From positions 1 through 64,000 of the forward strand of contig SFDT01000002.1 in the NCBI GenBank assembly GCA_004558115.1: a stretch of DNA of 64,000 bases, written 5' to 3'. The stretch comes from Clostridiales bacterium (lineage in GTDB: Bacteria > Bacillota > Clostridia > Oscillospirales > Oscillospiraceae). The notes beneath the pieces are model-generated. The model saw only the letters and a program-made list of their open reading frames with translations, was not told where the DNA came from and searched no databases. Shown one piece after another: positions 1 to 9,100 of the stretch (position 1 is the first letter of the stretch; every line of letters begins with the position of its first letter). A program made the translations under genes and the position numbers.

Positions 1-86
1 CTCCCTGCTCGTTTCAATGATTGGTAAAAGTGCCGGAGTTGAGACCACCAACATTTTAAGTTCATTGAGACTCCGGGGATATTTCA

Positions 87-115
87 TTGCACAGGCGGAA
101 AAACCGTGGTATCAT
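87..115 (+). promoter_or_regulatory. Promoter of the ABC exporter operon
   Basis: A -35 box TTGCAC (87-92) and a -10 box TATCAT (110-115) are separated by 17 bases. They lie about 30 bases upstream of the chosen start codon of the ABC exporter at 149. Prediction from the consensus only. Confidence 0.5.
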
Positions 116-148
116 ATCTTTGATTGCAAACAGACAAGGAGCATGACC

Positions 149-1900
149 ATGACCACCAAGGATTTTCAGCAAAGTTCCGCTCTCCGTATTTTCCTTTCGT
201 ATTTCAAACCGCACCGGCGGCTGTTTTTCATGGACCTCAGCTGCGCGTTGATGATCTCCATCATCGACCTGACGTTTCCCTATGTCTCCCGCTGGTGCAT
301 GTATGAGCTGCTGCCCGAGAGTGCCTACAACGCCTTTTTCGCCGTCATGGCGGTGGTGTTCGCGGCCTTCGTCCTCCGGGCGGTTTTGACGTATGTCATC
401 TGCTACTGGGGCCATACCTTCGGCATCCTGGTGGAGGCGGATATCCGCCGGGACCTGTTCCGCCACATGCAGGAGCTGTCCTTTGACTATTTTGACCGCA
501 ACCGCACCGGCCAGCTCATGAGCCGGCTGACGGCGGACCTGTTCGACATTACGGAGCTGGCCCACCACGGCCCGGAGGACCTGTTCATCTCTGGCGTTAC
601 CATCGTGGGCGCCCTGGTCATCATGTTCACCATTCAGTGGCGGCTGGCCCTGGTCATCGCCGTCATCCTGCCCATTTTTATGCTGGTGGTGTGGAGCAGC
701 CGCCGCTCTATGCAGGAGGCCTCCGCCCGGGTGAAGCAGAAGACCGCCGTCATCAACGCCGATATCGAGTCCGGCCTCTCCGGCATCCGCACCGCCAAGG
801 CCTTCGCCAACGAAAAAGCGGAGCTGCAGAAGTTTGAGAGCTCCAATGACAGCTTCAAGACCTCCAAGCGGCAGTTCCACAAGGCCATGGGCCGGTTCAA
901 CGCCACCATGGAGTTTTTCCTGTGCATTCTGTCCGCGGCGGTCATCGCCGCCGGCGGCTTCTTCATCATGCGGGGTCAGATGGATACCGTGGACCTTATT
1001 ACGTTCAGCCTGTATATCACCACCTTCGTCAACCCCATCCGCAAGCTCTCCACCATGGCGGAGATGTTCGCCAATGGTACCGCCGGCCTTTCCCGGTTCA
1101 TCGAGCTCATGCGGACGGAGCCCGCTATGAAGGACGCGCCGGACGCCAAGGTCCTCCGGCGGGTGAAGGGCAGCATCGACGTGGACCACGTGAGCTTTGC
1201 CTATCAGGATGACCTGGCGGTGCTCCACGATGTGGACCTCCACATCCGCCCCGGCGAGACGCTAGCGGTGGTGGGCCCCTCCGGCGGCGGCAAGTCCACC
1301 CTCTGCCAGCTCATTCCCCGGTTCTACGATGTCACCGAGGGTGCCATCTCCATTGACGGCCAGGATGTCCGCTCCGTCACCCAGGAGTCCCTGCGGCAGA
1401 ACGTGGGCGTGGTGCAGCAGGAGGTGTTCCTCTTTGCCGCCAGCATTCTGGAAAACATCCGCTACGGCCGCCCCGGCGCCACGGAGGAAGAAGTGGCCCA
1501 GGCGGCGAAGCTGGCGGAGATCTACGACGATATCGTGGCCATGCCCGACGGCTTCAACACCTATGTGGGCGAGCGGGGCGCCCTGCTGTCCGGCGGACAG
1601 AAGCAGCGCATCTCCATTGCCCGCATCTTTTTGAAGGACCCGCCGGTGCTGATTTTGGACGAGGCCACCTCCGCTCTGGACAGCGTGACGGAGGCCAAGC
1701 TCCAGGAGACGTTTGAAAAGCTGTCCCAGGGGCGCACCACCATCATCATCGCCCACCGCCTGTCCACGGTCCGCAACGCCGACCGCATCGCCGTGGTGGA
1801 GGATGGCCGCATCGCGGAGCTGGGCAGCCACGAGGAGCTTATGGCGAAAAACGGCGCCTACGCGGCGCTGGTCCGCACCCAGGAGCTGCGCCATGGATAA
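149..1900 (+). CDS. ABC exporter, fused membrane and ATPase domains
   Basis: A 583-residue half-transporter of the multidrug/lipid exporter type. It probably works as a homodimer in the cytoplasmic membrane and uses ATP to move an unknown substrate outward. The N-terminal half (about 1-310) holds the transmembrane helices. The C-terminal ATPase domain has Walker A GPSGGGKST near residue 376, the signature LSGGQ near 480 and Walker B LILDEATSALD near 500. ATG 149 is preferred because AAGGAG lies 7 bases upstream. ATG 143 is too close to that site, and longer in-frame starts have none. The gene overlaps the next one by 8 bases, so the two are probably co-translated. The substrate cannot be read from the sequence. 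Confidence 0.9.
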   Translation: MTTKDFQQSSALRIFLSYFKPHRRLFFMDLSCALMISIIDLTFPYVSRWCMYELLPESAYNAFFAVMAVVFAAFVLRAVLTYVICYWGHTFGILVEADIRRDLFRHMQELSFDYFDRNRTGQLMSRLTADLFDITELAHHGPEDLFISGVTIVGALVIMFTIQWRLALVIAVILPIFMLVVWSSRRSMQEASARVKQKTAVINADIESGLSGIRTAKAFANEKAELQKFESSNDSFKTSKRQFHKAMGRFNATMEFFLCILSAAVIAAGGFFIMRGQMDTVDLITFSLYITTFVNPIRKLSTMAEMFANGTAGLSRFIELMRTEPAMKDAPDAKVLRRVKGSIDVDHVSFAYQDDLAVLHDVDLHIRPGETLAVVGPSGGGKSTLCQLIPRFYDVTEGAISIDGQDVRSVTQESLRQNVGVVQQEVFLFAASILENIRYGRPGATEEEVAQAAKLAEIYDDIVAMPDGFNTYVGERGALLSGGQKQRISIARIFLKDPPVLILDEATSALDSVTEAKLQETFEKLSQGRTTIIIAHRLSTVRNADRIAVVEDGRIAELGSHEELMAKNGAYAALVRTQELRHG

Positions 1901-2690
1901 GTCGAAGCTGCTGGACCGGCTGGGGGCTGCCGGAGAGGACCGGTTGCTGCTTGCCAAGGTCCTGGACCGGGCCGGACAGGCCCAAAGCCGCAACATCCCC
2001 GCCGCCACGGACTTTCTCAGCCCCCAGCAGCAGGCCCTTGCCCTGGACCTGCTGCGCCTGGCAGGCATCCCGGAGACGGGGTATACGCGCCTGGGCGGCT
2101 ACGAAGGGGCCGAGCGGAACATCCTGTTGTTTTTGCCGGACTGGTTGGAGGCCGCCGACGCCGGGAGCCAGAGCCCTATCCGCTGCCTGCGGGCATCCTT
2201 CCGGGAGGAGGAAAAGCTGAGCCACCGGGATTTTTTGGGCAGCCTCATGGGCATGGGCATCGTCCGGGAAAAGGTGGGGGATATTCTGGTGGGCCCTGCC
2301 GGCGCGGACCTCATGGTGCTGGATACGGTGGCGAAATTTCTGCTGCAAAGCTGGAACAGCGCCGGACGGGCCAGGCTCGCCGTCACCGCCATTGAGCCCT
2401 GGGAGGTCCGGGTGCCGGAGGTCAAATGCCAGGAAGTGCGGGACACCGTGTCCTCCCTGCGGCTGGACGCCGTGGCGTCCACGGGCTTCCGCATGGCCCG
2501 GGGCAAGGCGGCGGCACTCATCACCTCCGGCCGCGTGCAGGTGAACTGGCGGGAGTGCACGAAGCCGGACAAGCTGCTCACGGCGGGAGACACCGTCTCC
2601 GCCAGGGGCTTTGGAAAATTTGAACTGACGGAGGTAGGCGGCGTCACGAAAAAGGGCCGCACCTCCATCGTGCTGAAGCGATATATCTGA
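1893..2690 (+). CDS. ylmH: YlmH-like S4-domain RNA-binding protein
   Basis: A 265-residue protein matching the YlmH family. The middle part contains the family stretch SHRDFLGSLMGMGI and a following KVGDI segment. The last 70 or so residues form an S4 RNA-binding domain (RMARGKAAALITSGRVQVNW). In other Firmicutes ylmH sits in the division and cell-wall cluster, and the protein has been linked to ribosome rescue and cell division. Here it is instead coupled by an 8-base overlap to an ABC exporter and followed by DUF896 and XpaC-like genes. The start ATGGATAAG lies inside the end of the exporter gene. Family assignment is confident; role here is by homology. Confidence 0.85.
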   Translation: MDKSKLLDRLGAAGEDRLLLAKVLDRAGQAQSRNIPAATDFLSPQQQALALDLLRLAGIPETGYTRLGGYEGAERNILLFLPDWLEAADAGSQSPIRCLRASFREEEKLSHRDFLGSLMGMGIVREKVGDILVGPAGADLMVLDTVAKFLLQSWNSAGRARLAVTAIEPWEVRVPEVKCQEVRDTVSSLRLDAVASTGFRMARGKAAALITSGRVQVNWRECTKPDKLLTAGDTVSARGFGKFELTEVGGVTKKGRTSIVLKRYI

Positions 2691-2701
2691 GGAGGAGAAC
2701 C

Positions 2702-2911
2702 ATGGATCAAAAGCAGATCGACCGGATCAATGAGCTGGCCCGAAAGGCCAAAAGCCCCGAGGGCCTGACGAAGTGGGAGGAGGAAGAGCGGGCCGCCCTG
2801 CGCCGGGAATACGTGGATTCCGTGTTGGGCAGCCTGCGGGGCCAGCTGGACAATACCTATATCGTGGACGAGAAGGGTCAAAAGCACAAGCTGAAGAAAA
2901 AGGGGGAGTGA
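2702..2911 (+). CDS. DUF896 (YnzC-like) small protein
   Basis: A 69-residue, charged, helical protein of the DUF896/UPF0291 family typical of Firmicutes. It shows the family pattern QIDRINELARKAKSPEGLT, then a K-W-E-E-E-E-R-A-A-L-R-R-E-Y segment that forms the second helix of the hairpin. The ribosome-binding site GAGGAG precedes the ATG by 6 bases. The gene follows ylmH by 11 bases, and its stop codon overlaps the GTG start of the next gene. No biochemical function is established for the family; in Bacillus, members are small cytosolic proteins, some under SOS control. No LexA box is visible here. Confidence 0.85.
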   Translation: MDQKQIDRINELARKAKSPEGLTKWEEEERAALRREYVDSVLGSLRGQLDNTYIVDEKGQKHKLKKKGE

Positions 2912-4068
2912 GCCTTGGCCGCGCAGCAGAAAAAGACAACGACTGGTTTGCCTGGGTCCTGATCGTGTTCCTGTTTGCCGTGGGGCTGGCGCCTCTGGCG
3001 CTGTTGCTGCTGTTTTTCAAGCTGTTTGGCGGCGACGGGAACAAGAAGCAGGCATCTCCGCCGCCTCTCCAGACCCGGAGCCAGACGGCGGAGCAGGCGG
3101 CTCCCCGGCAGCCCAGCAAGGCACGGGAGGCCGTGGAAAAGGTCACCAAAACGCCCCAAGCGAAAAAATCCACCGCTTTTTGGCTGAAGCTGGCCGGCGC
3201 GGTGCTGGCGGCGGTGGGCATCATCGCCTGTGTGGAGCCCATCGACATGATGGTCTGGCTGGGGAGCGCCGAGAGCTATTATATCGAGGAGCTGCTGACG
3301 GCCCTGGCCATGGTCCTGGGCGGCGGCGCCATGTTTGGCAGCGGCCTTTCCATGGACCGCCAGCTCAAGCGCCACGCCAAGTACCTCTCCGTCATGGGCG
3401 ACCGGGAGGCCGTGGCCGTGGAGGAGCTGAGCCGGGTCCTGGGATACCCCAAAAAGCGGGTGGAGAAGGACCTCCAGAAGATGATCGACAAGGGCTATTT
3501 CGGCGGCAAGGCCTATTTGAACATGGAACTGGGCTACCTGTTCCGCAGCGGCCAGGCGGACGCGGCGTTTCAGAAAAAGCAGCGGGAAGCCGCGGCCCAG
3601 GCGCCCAAGGAGGCGGAGGAGGGTTACTCCGGCATCCTGCGGAACATCCGCCGGGCCAATGACCGCATTGCGGACCCGGCGCTCTCCGCCAAGATCGACC
3701 GGCTGGAGGAGATCACCGCCAAGATCTTCCGGGCAGTGGAGGAGGACCCCAAAAAGCGGAGCCGCATCGACACATTCCTGAACTACTACCTGCCCACCAC
3801 CCAAAAGCTGCTGGACTCCTACGCGGAATTTGAGGCCGCCGGTGTGGAGGGAGAGAACCTGCGGCAGGCCAAAAGCCGCATCGAATCCACCATGGACGCC
3901 ATCGTCAAGGGCTTTGAGCACCAGCTGGACGAGCTGTACAAGGCGGATGCCATGGACGTGGACAGCGACATCCGGGTCATGGAGACCATGCTGCACCGGG
4001 ACACCGCCTCGGCGGAGCGGGACTTCGGCCTGGGCGGGACCGCTGCCCAGAGAAAGGAACAGAGCTGA
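2908..4068 (+). CDS. XpaC-like membrane protein (5-bromo-4-chloroindolyl phosphate hydrolysis family)
   Basis: A 386-residue protein with three hydrophobic segments: near residue 14-36, about 91-112, and about 118-138. Its C-terminal cytosolic part resembles XpaC, with helices including RIDTFLNYYLPTTQKLLDSY and a middle stretch (GDREAVAVEELSRVLGYPKKRV) that looks like a small winged helix. The XpaC name comes from a Bacillus hydrolysis phenotype and is not proof of phosphatase activity; in Bacillus the gene neighbours tellurite-resistance genes. The GTG at 2908 overlaps the stop of the DUF896 gene (GTGA), which suggests translational coupling. No other start in this frame is better placed. 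Confidence 0.8.
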   Translation: MSLGRAAEKDNDWFAWVLIVFLFAVGLAPLALLLLFFKLFGGDGNKKQASPPPLQTRSQTAEQAAPRQPSKAREAVEKVTKTPQAKKSTAFWLKLAGAVLAAVGIIACVEPIDMMVWLGSAESYYIEELLTALAMVLGGGAMFGSGLSMDRQLKRHAKYLSVMGDREAVAVEELSRVLGYPKKRVEKDLQKMIDKGYFGGKAYLNMELGYLFRSGQADAAFQKKQREAAAQAPKEAEEGYSGILRNIRRANDRIADPALSAKIDRLEEITAKIFRAVEEDPKKRSRIDTFLNYYLPTTQKLLDSYAEFEAAGVEGENLRQAKSRIESTMDAIVKGFEHQLDELYKADAMDVDSDIRVMETMLHRDTASAERDFGLGGTAAQRKEQS

Positions 4069-4087
4069 ACCAGACCGGCGCGCTATC

Positions 4088-4237
4088 GAAAAAGGGTGAA
4101 CTGCTGGAAAACGGGAAGGAAGATAGTTACGAAAGAAACCCAGGAGGGGTGTCTTTCGTTTGCAATCTAAGTTTTTCAGAACTTTTTAAGTGCTGAAAAA
4201 CTTGCTCAGCCTGTCGAAAAGAATTTTTCGACAGGCT
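4088..4237. repeat. Dispersed intergenic structured repeat, copy 1 (short form)
   Basis: This segment is repeated at 52824-53022. Block A (4088-4153) matches 52824-52889 with 2 differences in 66 bases. Block B (4155-4204) matches 52936-52985 with 2 differences in 50. Copy 1 lacks the 46-base internal domain of copy 2, having a single T in its place. Block B contains a perfect 11-bp inverted repeat, AAGTTTTTCAG (4169-4179) with CTGAAAAACTT (4193-4203). It is followed by a 13-bp stem (4208-4220 with 4225-4237), whose inner part is also shared. It is probably a small non-autonomous mobile element or a structured RNA; no protein is encoded. Confidence 0.75.
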
Positions 4238-4239
4238 GG

Positions 4240-4269
4240 CGGCGCGCCGTATGGGCGCGCCGGTTTTTT
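4240..4269 (+). terminator. Rho-independent terminator after the repeat
   Basis: CGGCGCGCC (4240-4248) pairs perfectly with GGCGCGCCG (4254-4262) around the loop GTATG and is followed by G and six Ts. It would end transcripts from the exporter operon and from the repeat before the pepD promoter. Confidence 0.8.
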
Positions 4270-4290
4270 GCCTTCTGAAAGGGAAAGTAC

Positions 4291-4320
4291 TTGCGGAAAA
4301 GACAGGAAACCGGGTATAAT
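4291..4320 (+). promoter_or_regulatory. pepD promoter
   Basis: TTGCGG (4291-4296) and a consensus TATAAT (4315-4320) are spaced by 18 bases, 31 bases before the pepD start codon. Confidence 0.6.
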
Positions 4321-4351
4321 GTAGGCAGAACAAAAACAAGGAGCGAGCAGC

Positions 4352-5791
4352 ATGGCAGTATTGGACCAATTGGAACCCAAAAACGTATTCCGCTTTTTTG
4401 AGCAGATGTGCGCCATCCCCCATGGCTCTTACAACACGAAGGCCGTCAGCGACTGGTGCGTGGCCTTTGCGAAGGAGCGGGGGCTGGAGCACTACCAGGA
4501 TGAAATGAACAACGTTATCCTCATCAAGGAGGCCTCCGCGGGCTATGAGGAGGCCCAGCCGGTCATCCTCCAGGGCCATCTGGACATGGTGTGCGAAAAA
4601 GCCCCCGGCTGTGAGAAGAATATGGCCCGGGAGGGCCTGGACCTGGCGGTGGAGGGCGATTACATCTACGCCGAAGGGACCACCCTGGGCGGTGACGACG
4701 GCATCGCCGTGGCCATGGCCCTGGCGGCGTTGGAGGATGAGTCTTTGCCCCATCCCCGGTTGGAGGTCATCCTCACCACCGAGGAGGAAGTGGGCATGGA
4801 CGGCGCCATGGCGCTGGATGTTTCCCCCATTCGGGGCAGAAAGCTCCTGAACCTGGACTCCGAGGCGGAGGGCGTGTTCACCGTCAGCTGTGCCGGCGGC
4901 TCCATGGCGGCCTGCGGTCTGCCGGTGGCCCGGGCGCCTTTCGGCGGCGATATTCTGCGGGTCCGGGTGGAAGGCCTTACCGGCGGCCATTCCGGCGCGG
5001 AGATCCACAAGGGCCGGGCCAACGCCAATATGCTGCTGGGCCGGCTGCTGCGGGCCATGGCGGCGGAGACGGAGCTGCGGCTGGTGTCCGCTGACGGCGG
5101 ATTGAAGGACAACGCCATCCCCGTGGCGGCGGAGGCTGTGGTGGCTGCGGCAGACGGCCGGAAGGCCAAGGCGGCGTCGGAGCGCATGGCCGCCTGCTTC
5201 CAAACGGAGTACCGCCGCTCCGACCCGATGCTGACGGTGACGGCGGAGGAGGCTGCGGCTGCGTGGCTGCCCATGGACGCCTCCTCCACAGAGAGGACGG
5301 TGTGCCTGCTGGCCTGCGCGCCCAACGGCGTGCAGACCATGAGCCAGGATATTCACGGCCTGGTACAGACCTCCCTGAACCTGGGCATTTTGAAAACAGA
5401 GGAAAATGCCGTGACGGCGTCCTTCTGCATCCGCAGCTCCGTGGACAGCGAGAAGGAAATGCTGAAGGACCGGCTGGCCTGCCTGCTGGCCCAGCTGGGC
5501 GGCAGGGTGTCCTTTTCCGGCGAATATCCCGGTTGGGCGTACCGGCCGGACTCCCCCCTGCGGGAGCTGATGACGGAGGTCTACCGGGAGCAGTACGGCC
5601 GGGAGCCCAAGGTGGAGGCCATCCACGCTGGTTTGGAGTGCGGATTGCTGGCGGGTAAGCTGCCGGGGCTGGACTGCGTGTCCATCGGCCCGGACCTGTT
5701 GGAGATCCACACGCCCCGGGAGAAGATGAGCATCTCCTCCGTGCAGCGGGTGTGGGCCTTCGTGCGCGAGGTGCTGAAGCGTTCCAAGTGA
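4352..5791 (+). CDS. pepD: Aminoacyl-histidine dipeptidase (M20C)
   Basis: A 479-residue cytosolic zinc peptidase of the PepD/M20C family, which splits dipeptides such as Xaa-His and other unspecific dipeptides. Metal-site motifs are present in order: GHLDMV near residue 74, LGGDDGIA near 112, TTEEEVGMDGA near 142 (catalytic Glu), and a C-terminal IGPDLLEIHTP with the last His near 453. Length and motif order fit the full-length family, including the inserted lid domain in the middle. AAGGAG sits 8 bases before the ATG. The gene stands alone between its own promoter and a strong terminator, in line with a housekeeping peptide-recycling role. Confidence 0.92.
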   Translation: MAVLDQLEPKNVFRFFEQMCAIPHGSYNTKAVSDWCVAFAKERGLEHYQDEMNNVILIKEASAGYEEAQPVILQGHLDMVCEKAPGCEKNMAREGLDLAVEGDYIYAEGTTLGGDDGIAVAMALAALEDESLPHPRLEVILTTEEEVGMDGAMALDVSPIRGRKLLNLDSEAEGVFTVSCAGGSMAACGLPVARAPFGGDILRVRVEGLTGGHSGAEIHKGRANANMLLGRLLRAMAAETELRLVSADGGLKDNAIPVAAEAVVAAADGRKAKAASERMAACFQTEYRRSDPMLTVTAEEAAAAWLPMDASSTERTVCLLACAPNGVQTMSQDIHGLVQTSLNLGILKTEENAVTASFCIRSSVDSEKEMLKDRLACLLAQLGGRVSFSGEYPGWAYRPDSPLRELMTEVYREQYGREPKVEAIHAGLECGLLAGKLPGLDCVSIGPDLLEIHTPREKMSISSVQRVWAFVREVLKRSK

Positions 5792-5807
5792 TACGGCAAA
5801 TGAAAAG

Positions 5808-5841
5808 CACAGGGAGCCTGCGGCGCTCCCTGTGTTTTTTT
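5808..5841 (+). terminator. pepD terminator
   Basis: CACAGGGAGC (5808-5817) pairs with GCTCCCTGTG (5825-5834), followed by seven Ts. The remaining bases up to nifJ (5842-6041) are AT-rich and show no gene. Confidence 0.85.
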
Positions 5842-6041
5842 GCGGCAGGCGCAAAAAAGCGGACATGTCCGCTTGAAACGGACAAATTTGCGGCGAAAAA
5901 GGGCGGGTGTGAAAAGGAGAGACCTGTTTTTGGTGAAAAACACAATGAAAAAAAGTAAAAACTTGTAATTTCCATGAAAGAGTGAACAAAACCACCAAAA
6001 TGCCCCGCCGGATTTCTCCACGGCGATTCTTTGTTAGATAA

Positions 6042-6071
6042 TTGACACAATACACGGGAAAAGGCTATACT
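6042..6071 (+). promoter_or_regulatory. Strong nifJ promoter
   Basis: A perfect TTGACA (6042-6047) and TATACT (6066-6071) with an 18-base spacer lie about 85 bases before nifJ. The leader ends in GGGAGG ahead of the ATG. This fits the high expression expected of a central fermentative enzyme. Confidence 0.75.
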
Positions 6072-6156
6072 GAAGATGCTGACAAGCATTCCCAAAAGGG
6101 CGGAAAACCGCCATTTTGAACACTGTGAAACAAAAAAATAGGGAGGAATTAAGTTT

Positions 6157-9100
6157 ATGGCAAAGAACAAAGTGTTCAAGACGATGGACGGTAACGAGGC
6201 TGCCGCATACGTGTCTTACGCGTTTACCGAGGTAGCTACCATTTACCCCATCACCCCCTCCAGTCCCATGGCTGACCACGTGGATGCGTGGGCTGCCAAC
6301 GGCAAGAAGAACCTGTTCGGTCAGCCCGTGAAGCTGGTCGAGATGCAGGCGGAATCCGGCGCGGCCGGCGCGATGCACGGCTCTCTGGAGACCGGCTCCC
6401 TGACCAGCACCTACACCGCTTCCCAGGGCCTGCTGCTGATGATCCCTCCCATGTACCGGATCGCCGGTTCTCAGCTGCCCGGCGTTATGCATGTCTCCGC
6501 CCGTACCGTGGCCACCCACTCCCTGTCCATTTTCGGTGATCACTCCGACGTCATGGCCTGCCGCCAGACCGGCTGGGCGCAGCTGGCTTCCTCCAGCGTG
6601 CAGGAGAGCATGGACATGGCCGCCGTTGCGCACCTGTCCGCCATCAAGGGTTCCATCCCCTTCCAGCATTTCTTCGATGGCTTCCGGACCTCTCACGAGA
6701 TCCAGAAGATCGAGGTTCTGGACTATGAGGACCTGGGCAAGCTGCTGGATTGGGACGCCGTTCAGAGATTCAAGGATCACGCGCTGAGCACTGAGCATCC
6801 CACCCTGCGCCACACCCTGCAGAACCCCGACACCTTCTTCCAGTCCCGCGAGGCCTGCAACACCGCCTATGATGCGCTGCCCGCCATCGTTGAGGAGTAC
6901 ATGGGCAAGATCAACGAGCTCACCGGCCGCAACTATCAGCTGTTCAACTACTACGGCGCCCCCGATGCTGAGCGCGTTGTGGTGGCCATGGGCTCTGTCT
7001 GCGAGACACTGACCGAGGTCGTTGATTATCTGGTGGAGCGCGGTGAGAAGGTCGGCTTCATCCAGGTCCACCTGTTCCGTCCTTTCTCCATGGAGCGTCT
7101 GCTGGAGAAGATCCCCGCTTCCTGCAAGTGCCTGACCGTTCTGGACCGCACCAAGGAGCCCGGCGCTCCTGGCGAGCCTCTGTACCTGGACGTGTGCAAC
7201 GCCCTGTGGGAAGGCAAGCGCACCAACATCGAGGCCCTGGGCGGCCGCTACGGCCTGGGCTCCAAGGATACCACTCCCGCCCAGATGAAGGCCGTGTTCG
7301 ACAACATGAAGGGTGAGAAGAAGAACCACTTCACCGTCGGCATCAACGATGACGTCACCCACCTGTCCCTGCCCGTTGGCGAGAATATCGTCACCGCCGG
7401 CAAGTCCATCATCTCCTGCAAGTTCTGGGGTCTGGGCTCTGACGGCACCGTGGGCGCCAACAAGAACTCCATCAAGATCATCGGCGACCACACCGACCAG
7501 TACGCCCAGGCTTACTTCGAGTATGACTCCAAGAAGTCCGGCGGCGTCACCAAGTCCCACCTGCGCTTCGGCCATGAGCCCATCCACAGCACCTACTATG
7601 TCACCATGGCTGACTTCGTGGCCTGCCACAAGCCCTCTTACATCAAGGACTTCGACATCGTCTCCGAGATCAAGCCCCACGGCACCTTCCTGCTGAACAC
7701 CAGCTGGAGCGGCGCTGAGCTGGAGGCGAACCTGCCCAACCGTGTGAAGCGCCAGATCGCCGAGCGTGAGATCAACTTCTACACCATTGACGCCACCGCT
7801 ATCGCCATGGAGCTGGGCCTGGGCAACCGCACCAACACCGTGCTGCAGGCTGCCTTCTTCAAGCTCTCCGGCATCATCCCCATCGATGACGCCGTGGGGT
7901 ACATGAAGGCCGCTATCGTCAAGTCCTACGCCAAGAAGGGCCAGAAGATCGTCGATATGAACAGCGCCGCCGTTGACAGAGGTGTTGACGCCGCCGTGAA
8001 GATCGATGTTCCCGCGTCCTGGAAGACCCTGACTGACGACACCCAGGCTCCCGACGCCAATCTGCCGCACTACATCCGTGCGATCCAGATCCCCGTCAAC
8101 AAGCAGGCCGGCGATGCCATCCCCGTGAGCGAGTTCATGCCTTACGCCGACGGCGTTACCCCCTCTGAGACCTCCAAGTACGAAAAGCGCGGCATCGCCG
8201 TGAAGGTGCCCCAGTGGCTCCCCGAGAACTGCATCGGCTGCAACAAGTGCGCTCTGGTCTGCCCCCACGCCGCCATCCGTCCCTTCCTGCTGAACGCGGA
8301 GGAAGAGGCTGCGAAGCCCGCCTCCTTCGTCACCAAGGAAGCCAAGGGCAAGGGCTTTGAGGGCCTGACCTTCCGCATGCAGGTCGATCCTCTGGACTGC
8401 CAGGGCTGCGGCGCCTGCGCCAATGCCTGCCCCGCCAAGGAGAAGGCTCTGGTCATGGAGCTGCTGGATACCCAGATGCCCGAGCAGGAGAACTGGGACC
8501 ATGCGTTGACCCTGTCCACCAAGGCCAATCCCATGGACAAGTTCACCGTCCGCGGTTCTCAGTTCGAGCGTCCTCTGTACGAGTTCAGCGGCGCCTGCGC
8601 CGGCTGCGGCGAGGCTCCCTACATGAAGCTCATGTCTCAGCTGTTCGGTGATCGGATGTTCGTTACCTCCGCCACTGGCTGCTCTTACGTCGTGGGCTCC
8701 TCCACGCCTTCCTTCCCCTACGCGGCCAACGAGAAGGGCCACGGTCCCGCCAACTCCAACTCCCTGTTCGAGGATAACGCCGAGTATGCGCTGGGCATGA
8801 AGCTGTCCATCGACCAGATGCGCCGTCAGATGGCTGCCCACGCCGAGGCTGTGGTGGCTGCCACCTCCGACGCCGAACTGAAGAGCGCCATCGAGGCCTG
8901 GCTGGCTGAGGGCGATATCGGCGATAAGACCCGCGCTCTGTCCGAGGCGGTCGTGGCCGCGCTGGACGCCACCACGGAGACCTCCGATGACATCGCCTTC
9001 ATGAAGGCCAACAAGGATGTTCTGCCCAAGAAGAGCGTCTGGATGTACGGCGGCGACGGCTGGGCTTACGATATCGGATTCGGCGGTCTGGACCATGTCC

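Noticed and set aside
5842..6156. Long gap before nifJ checked for a riboswitch
   Set aside because: Only promoter elements and AT-rich sequence are seen; no conserved aptamer core such as a thiamine (THI) box is present.
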